The notes under the pieces are model-generated. The model worked only from the letters and a program-made list of their open reading frames with translations, ran no database searches and was not told the origin of the DNA. A DNA stretch of 19,293 nucleotides from JAGMDK01 sp023128695. Its GTDB lineage: Bacteria; Planctomycetota; Phycisphaerae; UBA1845; Fen-1342. Position numbers and translations under genes: made by a program. Below are positions 1 to 8,366 of the stretch, in pieces; the first letter of the stretch is position 1, and each line of letters starts with the position of its first letter. The stretch lies in contig DAOVQG010000046.1 in assembly GCA_030628805.1 (NCBI GenBank), forward strand, positions 1-19,293, given 5' to 3'.

Positions 1-5
1 AACCC

Positions 6-71
6 CGAGCGTTAGCGATGGGTCAGGCACATGGCGGCATCCCGTCGCGTGCGACCGGTCGCTTACGCTCG
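6..71. repeat. Inverted pair of a short intergenic repeat core (cgagcgtWagcga)
   Basis: Positions 6-18 read cgagcgttagcga on the plus strand. Positions 59-71 carry the same core on the minus strand (cgagcgtaagcga) with one base changed. A perfect 12-bp palindrome, gcgaccggtcgc, lies at 51-62 and overlaps the second copy. The rest of 1-169 shows no convincing gene; it lies just downstream of the minus-strand cytochrome gene, so it may belong to its 3' end. That this is a genome-wide repeat family is inferred from its style. Confidence 0.45.
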
Positions 72-169
72 CGGTTCTGATTGGGGGGCGTCGCCACGCA
101 TTCCAGTATCGCAACACCTCGCAGATTCTGTCACGGACCCTTCGTCCTGGCCCTGATGATCCGCGTCGC

Positions 170-2518
170 TCATCCCGAACGTATCATCCGCTTGGCGGCC
201 AGTGATACGATTGCTAGTGCTAGCAGAGCAATCACGAGCAGCAGCGCTGCGATCCCGTGCAGCTCGATGAGCGCTTCCTGACCGGCATACCCGAAGACCG
301 GCACCATCGCCGCCAGCATCGATAGCATCGTCAGAAACCCGAGTAACATCACGATCCAGAACAACAGCTTCAACTCAAACGACGGACTGCCGACCTCCGC
401 CGCAGGCGATGCAAACGGGTAACGATGCTGCCAGATCAGCGCGCTGCCGGTCAGGCCGATTATGAACAACGGTGCCATGGACATGTGAATCAAGAGCGGC
501 CACCCGGTCAGTTCGCCCCAGGCCCATCCCGCCCCCCAGCCGGTCAGCGTCAGGATTACTACCGAGACGATCGAAGTCCAGTAAACAATACGTGTTATTC
601 GAGGTCGGGTTGCCGACGTGTCGGGAACACGATTCGATACTTCGTTCAGCGATGAAGCGGTGACCGCGCCTGGCGCAACAATCGGGGCATGGCGAATCAA
701 GACCAGGGCGATCACGCCGGCGCAGATGAAGCCGAACCATTTGAATACCGGGCGCAGCACGAAACCCCAAGCCCAAGTACGGGCCAACAGCTCGTCGTCG
801 CCGCGCAGAAAGAGCATCAGCCGGTCGGTCGGCGGTTGTCCGCTCGGATCGTCCGCGACGGTGGCCCAACCAAAGTTGATCGGCGAGTCGAGAGCGTGAC
901 AGTCGGTGCAGTCCCGGGCTCCGAGTGCTTGCGCCGCCGGGCGGACATCGTGGGCCAGCGGCCAGGCATAGGGCTCAAAGCCTTCGGAGAGCGGCTCGAC
1001 CAAGCGATGCGGCGCGATGACGCCCTCCGCCTGCCGGATGAACACCGGGGCAACGATCATTGGCAGTGTTTCGTCAGTACGCTCTCGGCTGGCGAGGCCG
1101 AGCCCATGCGCCAGCGAGGTCTGAAACCGCTTCGCGTTCATCTCCGGCCACGGTCCTGAATGACACGTCGTACAGGTCAATTTCTCGTAATGCCGCGGCG
1201 GCAGGCCGCGGTGTTGCGGGTGCGGGGCCCGGAGGCGGCCACCCAGAGCGGCGGTGACGGTCGCCGCATCAGTTTCGCCCAGATGGCAGCCGCGACACGT
1301 TAGCGCTGCGTGGGCCGGCTGCATGTTCGGGTCGGCTTCGCCGTCGTAGCCGCGGGTGATCGCGTGATCGAGGCCGTGACGGTGACAATCGACGCAAAGC
1401 AGCCCGGCGGCGAGGTGCATATCCTGATCGGTCTGCCAACTCTCGGGGGCGTTCGGCCCCACCTCCCGCACGGTGTGACAGAAATAGCAACGCTCGTTCG
1501 GCGGTCGGCGGGTGATGTTGAAGAGCACGCGGTCGTCGGGGTCGAAACGGTGCCGGTTGTACACCAGCGTCGGTCCGGCCTGCTCGGGATAGTCCGGGCT
1601 CGGCGGCAGGTCCGGGTCCCAGTCGTCCGGCACCTTGCCGGCCTCGCCGCGGACGACCGCCAAGCCGAGGGCCGCGGTTGGGGCCCACTTGAAGTTCTCT
1701 TTCTCGATCTGTCGCGCGGCCTCGGCCGGATCGTGCTGCTGGTTGACACTGTGGCAGAACATGCAGTCGATCTCGAGCTTGCCGGAGATACCCCAGCGCA
1801 ACGATTCCGGCAAAGCATTTACGACATCGTCGCTCGGCTCGCCGAAGCCGCCGCCGGGGATGTGGCGGCCGAAGCGTTTCACGAATTCCCAGTTCGTCAG
1901 TCCGATGCTTTCAGGTGTGCGGGTACCAGGCCATTGCCGTCCAGATAGTGGCAGAACCGTACCGGTTTGCTCATCTACAAGTATCCACGGCTCGCCCGGC
2001 TGCCCCGGCAGCACGTTAGGATCGTTTGCGTTGAAGTGCCACCCGCCGGCGATTATGGCGTAGGGGTGACATTTGCCGCATGTGGCCCGCGGCGAATACG
2101 GCTTGGCCGGCTCGTCATCCGGACTGATCGCAACACCATCGTGGTCGTAGAGGGTCAGACGGTGGACATAAGGCGCGCGGCTGTCGGTTTTGAGCAGTTC
2201 GACGGATTCGGGTTCGTCGGCCAACGCCGATGTTACACCGAGTAAACCAACCAGTAACAACAAGGCAACGAGGCAGCCCCGGAGGGGCGACGGAATATAG
2301 CCCAGGGCGCAAGCCCTGGGGTGATGATCGTTCTCCAAAGTGTAGCCCCGGAGGGGCGACGGAAACAACGCCGACGTCGAAACGCTTCCGTCGCCCTTCC
2401 AGGGCTCGCGGTTCTCGCGAGCGCTCAAAACCCAGGGCTGGCGCCCTGGGCTATATTCCGCCGTCCCTCCGGGACTGGTTTCCGCTGCCCTTCCGGGACT
2501 GGATTGCCTGGGGACCAT
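170..2518 (-). CDS. Seven-haem c-type cytochrome fused to a C-terminal b-type-like membrane domain
   Basis: The 782-residue frame has seven CxxCH haem c motifs at residues 147, 252, 344, 375, 408, 449 and 537. A hydrophobic stretch at about 82-100 ending SALADEP looks like a secretion signal. After the haem region come about five membrane segments (near 586-608, 643-662, 674-696, 718-740, 753-774). His678 (LIHMSMAP) and His754 (ELHGIAA) lie within helices and could bind haem b, as in b561-like electron carriers. Inferred role: electron transfer between a periplasmic multihaem module and the membrane quinone pool; partner and substrate are unknown. Only 6 bases separate it from the upstream oxidoreductase gene if the first ATG (2516-2518) is used. 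Residues 1 to about 80 are encoded by intergenic repeats, so the true start is doubtful. TTG at 2335-2337 would give a shorter product with its signal peptide near the N-terminus. No good ribosome binding site marks either start. Confidence 0.8.
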   Translation of the reverse strand: MVPRQSSPGRAAETSPGGTAEYSPGRQPWVLSARENREPWKGDGSVSTSALFPSPLRGYTLENDHHPRACALGYIPSPLRGCLVALLLLVGLLGVTSALADEPESVELLKTDSRAPYVHRLTLYDHDGVAISPDDEPAKPYSPRATCGKCHPYAIIAGGWHFNANDPNVLPGQPGEPWILVDEQTGTVLPLSGRQWPGTRTPESIGLTNWEFVKRFGRHIPGGGFGEPSDDVVNALPESLRWGISGKLEIDCMFCHSVNQQHDPAEAARQIEKENFKWAPTAALGLAVVRGEAGKVPDDWDPDLPPSPDYPEQAGPTLVYNRHRFDPDDRVLFNITRRPPNERCYFCHTVREVGPNAPESWQTDQDMHLAAGLLCVDCHRHGLDHAITRGYDGEADPNMQPAHAALTCRGCHLGETDAATVTAALGGRLRAPHPQHRGLPPRHYEKLTCTTCHSGPWPEMNAKRFQTSLAHGLGLASRERTDETLPMIVAPVFIRQAEGVIAPHRLVEPLSEGFEPYAWPLAHDVRPAAQALGARDCTDCHALDSPINFGWATVADDPSGQPPTDRLMLFLRGDDELLARTWAWGFVLRPVFKWFGFICAGVIALVLIRHAPIVAPGAVTASSLNEVSNRVPDTSATRPRITRIVYWTSIVSVVILTLTGWGAGWAWGELTGWPLLIHMSMAPLFIIGLTGSALIWQHRYPFASPAAEVGSPSFELKLLFWIVMLLGFLTMLSMLAAMVPVFGYAGQEALIELHGIAALLLVIALLALAIVSLAAKRMIRSG
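2275..2500. repeat. Cluster of palindromic repeats (cggaggggcgacggaa / cccagggc family)
   Basis: Several copies of one family lie head to tail and inverted. The first, at 2275-2320, has core cggaggggcgacggaa then a hairpin cccagggc-gcaa-gccctggg (2301-2320). A second core is at about 2343-2364. Inverted copies follow at about 2387-2410 and 2431-2477, the latter with hairpin cccagggc-tggc-gccctggg (2431-2450), and a last inverted partial copy sits near 2479-2500. A further core occurs at about 17926-17939. The cluster fills the gap between the oxidoreductase and the cytochrome and stays open in the cytochrome's frame. No transposase of the REP-associated type is in the window. Confidence 0.75.
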
Positions 2519-2524
2519 CGACCA

Positions 2525-3886
2525 TCACGCCTTGAACTCGTCCGGCTGGAATTCGACGCGGTCGCCGGCGTCGATCGCCTCGTTCGCCCGCAGAACCGAG
2601 ACACACACCTCGAACGCCAACTCAGAGGGGCAACTTAACGGCGTGCCGTTACGAATGGCGTCGAAGAAACTCTCCAGGTGCAACTGGTGCGGGGGCTTGG
2701 CGGCCAATTCCAACATGCGTTGAGCCTCAGGCGTCTTCTGACCTTCCGGCGTCAGCGTCTCGCCGATCTTGAGCTCGATCGCGTCACGGTCCATCGTCTC
2801 GATCTTCTCGGCTTCGTCCTCCCACTCCCGCTTCTTGGCCTGCTGCTCCCGGAAGAAGTAGCCTTTGCGAGAGTCCTCGGAGACGACGAGCGTGCCTTCG
2901 TCGCCCATGAACGTCTCGAAAAAGCCGCCGTTGCTGGTGGTGTTGAGGATCTGATAGAAGCAGCGGACCGGGCCGGCTTTGGTGTCGTACTCGTAAATCG
3001 TCATCACGTTGTCGTACCAGTCGCGGCCTTCCTGCTCGGTGTAGTAGTCGAGCCCGCCGCTGCCGATGACCGCTTTGGGGGTGGTCTTGAGGAACCAGTT
3101 GAACACGTCGATCTGGTGCGAGCCGAGGTCCGCCAGCGGTCCGCCGGAGTATTTGCGATACCAACGCCAATTTCGGAACTGGTCCATGTTTTCGTAGCCG
3201 TGGCGCTTCAGCGTTTCGGGGTCGACTTCCCTCCCCTGGGGCCAGCCGAGTTCGTAGAGCTGTGGGCGGTTCCACTGCCCGAAGGCATGCGTGACGCGGC
3301 CCAGAATCTTGTCCTTTTCGATGAGCGTGAGGGCGTGCCAGTAACGCGGATTGCTGCGGCGTTGGTGGCCGATCTGGAGCAGTTTGCCGGTCTCGCGGGC
3401 GGTTTCGACCATCGACCGCGCTCCTGCGATCGTGTTCGACATCTCCTTTTCGCAATAAACGTGCTTGCCGGCCCGCAGACAGGCGTTCGTATGCTCGGCG
3501 TGGACCCAATCAGGCGTCGCGACGATCACCGCATCCAGATGCTTCTCTTGATCCAGCATCTCGCGGTAGTCTTCATACGTGTTGACCAACTGATCGTACT
3601 TCTTCAGCAGCTTGGCCGTGATCTCCCGGTGATAGGGCCAGACGTCGCAGGCGGCGACAAAGCGGATTCCGGGTATCTTGAGGGCCTTTGTGAGCAGAAA
3701 TTTGCCCTGGCTGCCCGGGCCGATAATCCCGACCGCCAGCTCTTCGGCCTTGTCAGGGACTTCAGTTTGCTCCTGAGCCCAACCCGGCACGGTGATCATC
3801 AGCCCGGCCCCCGCCACGGCGGCCGAACAGATGAACTCGCGCCGATTGCACTGTAGGTCACCGGGTTCGGTCGTGTTGTCGTCCAT
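2525..3886 (-). CDS. Gfo/Idh/MocA-family oxidoreductase, probably Tat-exported
   Basis: This 453-residue protein has the NAD(P)-binding Rossmann signature VGIIGPGSQGKF (about 52-63), the strand ATPDWVHAEH (123-132), the family motif CEKEMS (145-150, the usual EKP position) and the C-terminal-domain motif DLGSHQID (253-260). Such enzymes oxidise or isomerise sugars, inositols and related polyols; the substrate cannot be read from sequence. The N-terminus NRREFICSAAVAGAG (14-28) followed by WAQEQ is a twin-arginine signal, so export in folded form with cofactor bound is likely. The start ATG (3884-3886) has an SD-like AAGGTG at 3892-3897. It lies just upstream of the multihaem cytochrome on the same strand, and an electron-transfer link is possible but unproven; repeats between them weaken the operon argument. 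Confidence 0.9.
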   Translation of the reverse strand: MDDNTTEPGDLQCNRREFICSAAVAGAGLMITVPGWAQEQTEVPDKAEELAVGIIGPGSQGKFLLTKALKIPGIRFVAACDVWPYHREITAKLLKKYDQLVNTYEDYREMLDQEKHLDAVIVATPDWVHAEHTNACLRAGKHVYCEKEMSNTIAGARSMVETARETGKLLQIGHQRRSNPRYWHALTLIEKDKILGRVTHAFGQWNRPQLYELGWPQGREVDPETLKRHGYENMDQFRNWRWYRKYSGGPLADLGSHQIDVFNWFLKTTPKAVIGSGGLDYYTEQEGRDWYDNVMTIYEYDTKAGPVRCFYQILNTTSNGGFFETFMGDEGTLVVSEDSRKGYFFREQQAKKREWEDEAEKIETMDRDAIELKIGETLTPEGQKTPEAQRMLELAAKPPHQLHLESFFDAIRNGTPLSCPSELAFEVCVSVLRANEAIDAGDRVEFQPDEFKA

Positions 3887-3976
3887 GCGGCACCTTCATT
3901 ACCAGCTCACTCGCCCCGCTCAGGCGGGATGCACGTAATCATTCCACTGTACCAACGCGAATGAGCGCGTCAACGC

Positions 3977-4008
3977 GGCAGGCCGGTGAAGTGATTCACC
4001 GGCCTGCC
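3977..4008. terminator. Perfect 14-bp hairpin downstream of the secreted-protein gene
   Basis: Arm ggcaggccggtgaa (3977-3990) and its exact reverse complement (3995-4008) enclose a 4-base loop. It starts about 40 bases after the stop of the 1360-residue minus-strand gene and before the oxidoreductase. No U-tract follows on the minus strand; four A residues follow the stem on the plus strand. A transcript-end or RNA-stabilising hairpin fits best; a classical intrinsic terminator is only partly supported. Confidence 0.55.
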
Positions 4009-4048
4009 AAAACGATCTACGTGCAGGGCAGAGAAGGTGCCGGGCCCC

Positions 4049-7000
4049 TTACGGGCAAGTCGTGTTCATCAGTGCCACGAACGGATCGATGTCTCTCCAG
4101 TTGACGGTGCCGTCGCCGTTCACGTCGTTGTTCGAGAACGGGCAGGTCGGCACGCCGGGGAGGAACATGGCCGCCCAAGCGGCATAATTGTCGTTCATCG
4201 CGGCGACGAAGTAGTCGATGTCGCGCCAGTTGATCACGCCATCGCAATTGGAGTCGCCGGGGCAGGACGGACCCAGCGGCTCCCGCCAGAGGGTCATCGC
4301 GTCCACGTCGTCGGGCAGCGGCTCAAGGGCCGCGACACTGTACCCGGTCAAGAAGGACGCGTAGATCGTTCTGGGATCCAAACCGCCCGACTCGTCAACC
4401 ATGAGGGTGAGCGGATCGTCCTCGTCCACGCTGAACAGCAGCGCCAGGACCGGCTGGCCCGGCTGCGTCGGATCCTCCAGCCAAGTGAACTCAAAGGCGT
4501 CGATGTCGGCGTCCTCCGAAATCCCCAGATGGATGAACTCGTCAATCACCTGCGTCGGCCCCAGCGGCGTCACCTCGTAGATGCCGCCCGGATCGAGCCC
4601 CAGAAACGCCTCGTGGTCGGCCGTGAAGTACCAGAAGGGGCAATGGTTACGGCTGAGCACGATATCGAGCGAGTCCACGTCGTCGTCTTCCTCCTCGACC
4701 CCGTCCGGATTGAGCGCCAGACTCTGGTGCACGGTGATCTCATCCGCAATCGGATACCTCACCGCCACCGGGTACGGCGGGACCATTCCACTGACCAGCC
4801 CTACCGTAACACCGGCAATCTCATCCTGCCCGGCCGTGCTTCCGTAGCTGCTGACACCCGCCGGCGAGGGGGCCGTGACCGGCACGTCATTGACCGGCCA
4901 GCCGGGGGCCATATCGTCGTCGTACGAAACCATCAGGTAGGCCGCCCCGTGGATGCATTCCGACGGGAACTGCGGAATCGGATCGAGCACCGCGTGATCC
5001 TGCGGAATCCACTGCACCTCATGGAAGCTCACGTCGATCTGATCGTGACCGTCCAGGTCGAAGTACTCCCCGTAATCCTCGATGCTGCCTTCTCCGACGG
5101 GAACACGCGTGGCCGGCGGCACGAACGGATCCGGCGGATCGGGCCACGGATCCTGGCCGAAGATGAACTCGTCGTCCTTGAATCCGTCCCGTCCCGGCGG
5201 CACCACCGGGGCGCTCTGCCACCAGTATACGTCGCCGGGGTCGAAGGCCTCGTCGCCGTCCGCGAACGGATCGCTCAGCTCGTGGTCGGAGCCGATGTCG
5301 AGCGAGAACTCGAACAGGTAATCCACCAGTCCTTCCTCGATGTAGACTTGGTAGTCCTCAACTTCGCCGTCCTCAGCCTGTCCGTCAAAGGACAAACCAC
5401 CGGCCGTGCTGAAGCGGAAGCGGGCGAACGTAGCAGTGTTCGGCGTGGCCGTAATGGGCACGAGGAAAGTCAGCGTCGTGGTTCCAGGCGCCAGGGCGAC
5501 GTTATTGAAGATCTGGTCGCCAAGCTCTGCCCAGCTACCGTCGGCGTTGAAGTCGATCCAGGCGTCGAGCTGACCGGCCGTGTTCGCCGTGACGTCGACG
5601 CCGGCAACCGCGCCCGGTATCAGCGGCATCGTGAACAGCACGCCGTCTTCGTCGTCGTTCCCGTCGTTGTCATCACCGAGTGCGTTGGGGTCCGGTTGAC
5701 CATCCGGTTCGGAGTCTACACTGGCACCCAGGAAGACGCCCGGGATAATGGCCACGATAACGTGGCGGGCCCCATTGTTGGCCAGCAGCGTCGGATAGGT
5801 CGGGTCAGGTGCGTCGCCGAAGTCCAACTCCTCCAGTTCCTCGCAGGCGTCGTCGATGCCGTTGCCGTTCAGATCGCCCAGGCAGAACGGCTCGCCGGTG
5901 GGCGACGGCCAGCCGCCCAAGACGTCGCAGCACTCTGCGTCGGCGTCCAGGCAGGAGCCGTCCATAAAGCAGCACGCCACGGTGTAGCCGGCACACAGGC
6001 TGCCCGCTCCGGCGGATACGCCACCCAGTTCGTCACAGCACAACGGGTCGGCCATGACGCAGTCGCCATCCGCAAGGCAGCAGGCTTCCTCAAGAGTGCA
6101 CAGAGTGCCGGGACCCTGCGGCCAGCCGCCCTGGGCGGTGCACTCGTCCGGCAACTCCATGGTGCAACTGCCGTCCGGCCAGCAGCAAGCCTCGACTTCC
6201 TCGCAGATGTCGGCGATGCCGTTGCCGTTCAGGTCGGCACAGTCGGTGCCGGGGCCTTTCCAGTCGCCGAAGAGGTTGTTCACACAGTCGTACTCGGTGG
6301 TCACGATGCAGTCGGTTCCGGTGGAGCCGTAGCAGCAGGCGCCGTACTCTTCCTCAAGCGGCCGGTACCAAATAGTCAGGGCATCGATATCGTCCCAGAG
6401 CGGATCGGCAAACGGCATGCTGAAACCGGTCATCCAGGAGACGTAGATCATAGTGGGATCCATGCCGCCGGACTCGTCCCACATCGTGAGCGGATCATCC
6501 TCGTCGACGCTGAACAGCAAGGCGAGCATGACCATGCTGGGGGCGCCGTCGATCTCGAGCCAGGTAAACTCGAAGGCGTCAATGTCGGCGTCCTCGGAAA
6601 TGCCGAGATGGAAGAACTCGTCGATCACCTGGACGGGTCCGAAGCCCGTGACTTCGTAGATGCCGCCGGGATCGAGGCCCAGATGGGCTTCGTGATCGGG
6701 GCTGAAGAACCAGTAGGGGCATTGATCCTCATGTGCCACGATGTCCAGCGAGTCGACGTCGACGTCGTCCTCATCGCCGTTGTCCGGGTTGGGCACCAGG
6801 CTTTGGTGGACGGTGACTTCGTCGGCAATCGGATAGATCATCATGATCGGATACGGCGGCGGGGTTGGTTGGAGGGCAACGTTCACGCCGACGATCTCGT
6901 CCCGGCCGCCGGTGGTGCCGTAGATCAGCCCCGCGGGGGAGGGCGCGGTGACGGGGACGTCATAGGCCGGCCAGCCGGGGGCCTTGTCGTCGTCGAGCGA

Positions 7001-8131
7001 GATCATCAGATAGGCCGGGTCATAGATGCACGCCGAGGGGAACGCTGGAAGCGGGAACTGGGCCTCGATGAGCGAGAAGTCGGTCTGGTCGTGACCGTCC
7101 AAATCGAAGTACTCCCAGTAATCCTCGATGCTCCCGAATCCGACGGGAACACGCGTGGCCAGCGTGGCGTCCGGCGGATCGGGCCAGGGATCGTGCCCGA
7201 AGATGAACATATCATCCTTGAACCCGTCGCGGCCGGGCGGGACCACCGGAGCGCTCTGCCACCAGTAGACGTCCCCGGGATCGAAGGCCTCGTCGCCGTC
7301 CATGAACGGGTCACTCAGCTCGGTGTCCGAGCCGATGTCCAGCGAGAACTCGAACAGGTAGTCCCCGCCGCCGCCCGGTTGGACCACGATGTTGTACCAG
7401 TAGTTCCAGACCGCGGGCAGCATGCCGCCCGGCGGGATGGGAACTTGCCCGCCCACGATCAGCCCGTTCTCGTCCGCGACGAAATACTGGCTGTTTACGA
7501 TGTTGAACGCCGGGTTGTTCATGTACGCGTCAGCCGTCGGGGTGGTCGCGTTCACGCCGGTCTGGGACGTATTGATCGTGACCTGGGTGGGCACGCCCCA
7601 CGGAATGGTCCCGGTCGGGCCCACGTTCCAATACCACGAGCGTGTGTTATTGTTGATATCCTGGATGCCGAACGAGATCTGTGTGATCCCGCTGTTGGGG
7701 CCGAACTGCGGCGGATAGACGGTCAGCGTGATGATCGCGTTCGATAAGTCGGGGTCCACCAGGTAGTCGTACTTCCACGCACTGGCGTACTGCCCATCCG
7801 GCAGGCTCTCGTCTCCCCAGGCCATGACCAGCCCGCCGGCGTCTTCCGGACCGGGCGGGACCTCGGGGCCTACGTAGGGATACAGGACGGGTTCGATGAA
7901 GAGTGTGTCCGGATATGGATCACCCTCCTCGGTGTACATCTGCCACTCTTGCCAGTAGCTGTCCCACTCGTCCGGCATGAGCGGCACGACGTGTCCGGTG
8001 CCCAGGGCGTCCTCCCAGTCCGGCATTGACCAGATCTGGAAGTACGGGTCGCCCAGCGCCGGCCCGCCCCCGGCCAGGAGCACGGCCGCCAGTACCAATG
8101 GAATCACTCGAAAACCACATAACCTTTTCAT
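4049..8131 (-). CDS. Large secreted protein: duplicated domain, Cys-rich repeats, GEVED domain, dockerin-like tail
   Basis: The 1360-residue protein opens with a Sec signal (MKRLCGFRVIPLVLAAVLLA, cleavage near ALG-DPY). Residues about 30-250 form a unique region. Residues about 257-592 recur at about 938-1284 with long stretches nearly identical (for example SDIGSD-type openings, VYWWQSAPVVPPGRDGFKDD and GISEDADIDAFEFTWLE). Between them are four ACC-x-x-DG-x-C type repeats (about 598-750), two DLNGNGI-x-D-x-C segments (about 633 and 752), and a domain ending DGEVEDYQVYI (about 770-931), the GEVED signature. The tail (1290-1360) has two Ca-binding-like loops, GDSNCDGVINWRDID and VNGDGTVNWRDID, as in dockerin-type tails common in planctomycetes. 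Strong acidity suggests Ca2+ binding and an extracellular or surface location. No catalytic motif was recognised. Start: AGGAGG at 8139-8144 lies 7 bases before the ATG. Confidence 0.85.
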   Translation of the reverse strand: MKRLCGFRVIPLVLAAVLLAGGGPALGDPYFQIWSMPDWEDALGTGHVVPLMPDEWDSYWQEWQMYTEEGDPYPDTLFIEPVLYPYVGPEVPPGPEDAGGLVMAWGDESLPDGQYASAWKYDYLVDPDLSNAIITLTVYPPQFGPNSGITQISFGIQDINNNTRSWYWNVGPTGTIPWGVPTQVTINTSQTGVNATTPTADAYMNNPAFNIVNSQYFVADENGLIVGGQVPIPPGGMLPAVWNYWYNIVVQPGGGGDYLFEFSLDIGSDTELSDPFMDGDEAFDPGDVYWWQSAPVVPPGRDGFKDDMFIFGHDPWPDPPDATLATRVPVGFGSIEDYWEYFDLDGHDQTDFSLIEAQFPLPAFPSACIYDPAYLMISLDDDKAPGWPAYDVPVTAPSPAGLIYGTTGGRDEIVGVNVALQPTPPPYPIMMIYPIADEVTVHQSLVPNPDNGDEDDVDVDSLDIVAHEDQCPYWFFSPDHEAHLGLDPGGIYEVTGFGPVQVIDEFFHLGISEDADIDAFEFTWLEIDGAPSMVMLALLFSVDEDDPLTMWDESGGMDPTMIYVSWMTGFSMPFADPLWDDIDALTIWYRPLEEEYGACCYGSTGTDCIVTTEYDCVNNLFGDWKGPGTDCADLNGNGIADICEEVEACCWPDGSCTMELPDECTAQGGWPQGPGTLCTLEEACCLADGDCVMADPLCCDELGGVSAGAGSLCAGYTVACCFMDGSCLDADAECCDVLGGWPSPTGEPFCLGDLNGNGIDDACEELEELDFGDAPDPTYPTLLANNGARHVIVAIIPGVFLGASVDSEPDGQPDPNALGDDNDGNDDEDGVLFTMPLIPGAVAGVDVTANTAGQLDAWIDFNADGSWAELGDQIFNNVALAPGTTTLTFLVPITATPNTATFARFRFSTAGGLSFDGQAEDGEVEDYQVYIEEGLVDYLFEFSLDIGSDHELSDPFADGDEAFDPGDVYWWQSAPVVPPGRDGFKDDEFIFGQDPWPDPPDPFVPPATRVPVGEGSIEDYGEYFDLDGHDQIDVSFHEVQWIPQDHAVLDPIPQFPSECIHGAAYLMVSYDDDMAPGWPVNDVPVTAPSPAGVSSYGSTAGQDEIAGVTVGLVSGMVPPYPVAVRYPIADEITVHQSLALNPDGVEEEDDDVDSLDIVLSRNHCPFWYFTADHEAFLGLDPGGIYEVTPLGPTQVIDEFIHLGISEDADIDAFEFTWLEDPTQPGQPVLALLFSVDEDDPLTLMVDESGGLDPRTIYASFLTGYSVAALEPLPDDVDAMTLWREPLGPSCPGDSNCDGVINWRDIDYFVAAMNDNYAAWAAMFLPGVPTCPFSNNDVNGDGTVNWRDIDPFVALMNTTCP
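4280..5320 (-). repeat. Intragenic duplication, C-terminal copy
   Basis: It encodes residues about 938-1284 of the large secreted protein and matches 6356-7363 in the same orientation. The protein similarity is very high in the first 90 residues (EFSLDIGSD, DGDEAFDPGDVYWWQSAP). It falls in the middle, where copy B has insertions such as the PFVPP and QDHAVLDP segments. The copies have therefore diverged, so this is not a very recent duplication or assembly error. Confidence 0.85.
6356..7363 (-). repeat. Intragenic duplication, N-terminal copy
   Basis: It encodes residues about 257-592 of the large secreted protein and is the partner of 4280-5320. Both copies end with the same block around the HLGISEDADIDAFEFTWLE segment and the SVDEDDPLT stretch. 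The Cys-rich and GEVED parts (about 5342-6337) lie between the two copies. Confidence 0.85.
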
Positions 8132-8137
8132 CTTCGT

Positions 8138-8144
8138 ACCTCCT
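8138..8144 (-). promoter_or_regulatory. Strong Shine-Dalgarno for the secreted-protein gene
   Basis: On the minus strand the sequence reads AGGAGGT, 6 to 7 bases before the ATG at 8129-8131. It is the best ribosome binding site in the window and fixes the start of the 1360-residue gene. Confidence 0.85.
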
Positions 8145-8331
8145 AAAACGTTGTCCGTTACGCTTGAGCCTCAGCCCACACCTAAACTACGCAAGAGTTG
8201 GCGCCCAATCCACACCGAGCGCACGACGTCACTAACACATAGACCGGGGCCGAGACATTTTTGACACGAGACGAGTTTTTTTCAGAAGCTTGGCTAAGAA
8301 ATGCCCCTCGTGCTCGCGGCCCATCCCGGCC

Positions 8332-8366
8332 TTGGCCCCGGTTGCCGTTCGCGTATACTGCTTACA
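8332..8366 (+). promoter_or_regulatory. Putative promoter giving a leaderless parA transcript
   Basis: TTGGCC at 8332-8337 and TATACT at 8354-8359 are spaced by 16 bases. A transcript would begin about 7 bases after the -10, which is position 8366, the A of the parA ATG. No Shine-Dalgarno-like sequence precedes that ATG. The -35 is a modest match, so the promoter is a prediction. Confidence 0.5.

Noticed and set aside
2678..3856. A 392-codon open frame on the plus strand opposite the oxidoreductase
   Set aside because: The minus strand has clear Gfo/Idh/MocA motifs and a Tat signal; the plus-strand product shows no family feature.
4049..4262. Dockerin tail taken as evidence for a cellulosome
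   Set aside because: Dockerin-like tails are widespread in planctomycete secreted proteins, and no cohesin or glycoside hydrolase is present in the window.
4037..7747. A 1236-codon open frame on the plus strand opposite the secreted-protein gene
   Set aside because: It is a mirror of the duplicated, GC-biased gene on the other strand. It has no signal peptide, RBS or recognisable domain, and its composition (Val/Arg/His/Gly) is that of an antisense shadow. The minus strand has signal peptide, AGGAGG and known domains.
8261..8266. TTGACA as a promoter -35 in front of parA
   Set aside because: No acceptable -10 sequence lies 15-19 bases downstream.
8261..8365. Longer N-terminus for ParA starting at 8261
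   Set aside because: The extra 35 residues are not ParA-like, and the -10 element would lie inside them; the conserved fold begins at 8366.
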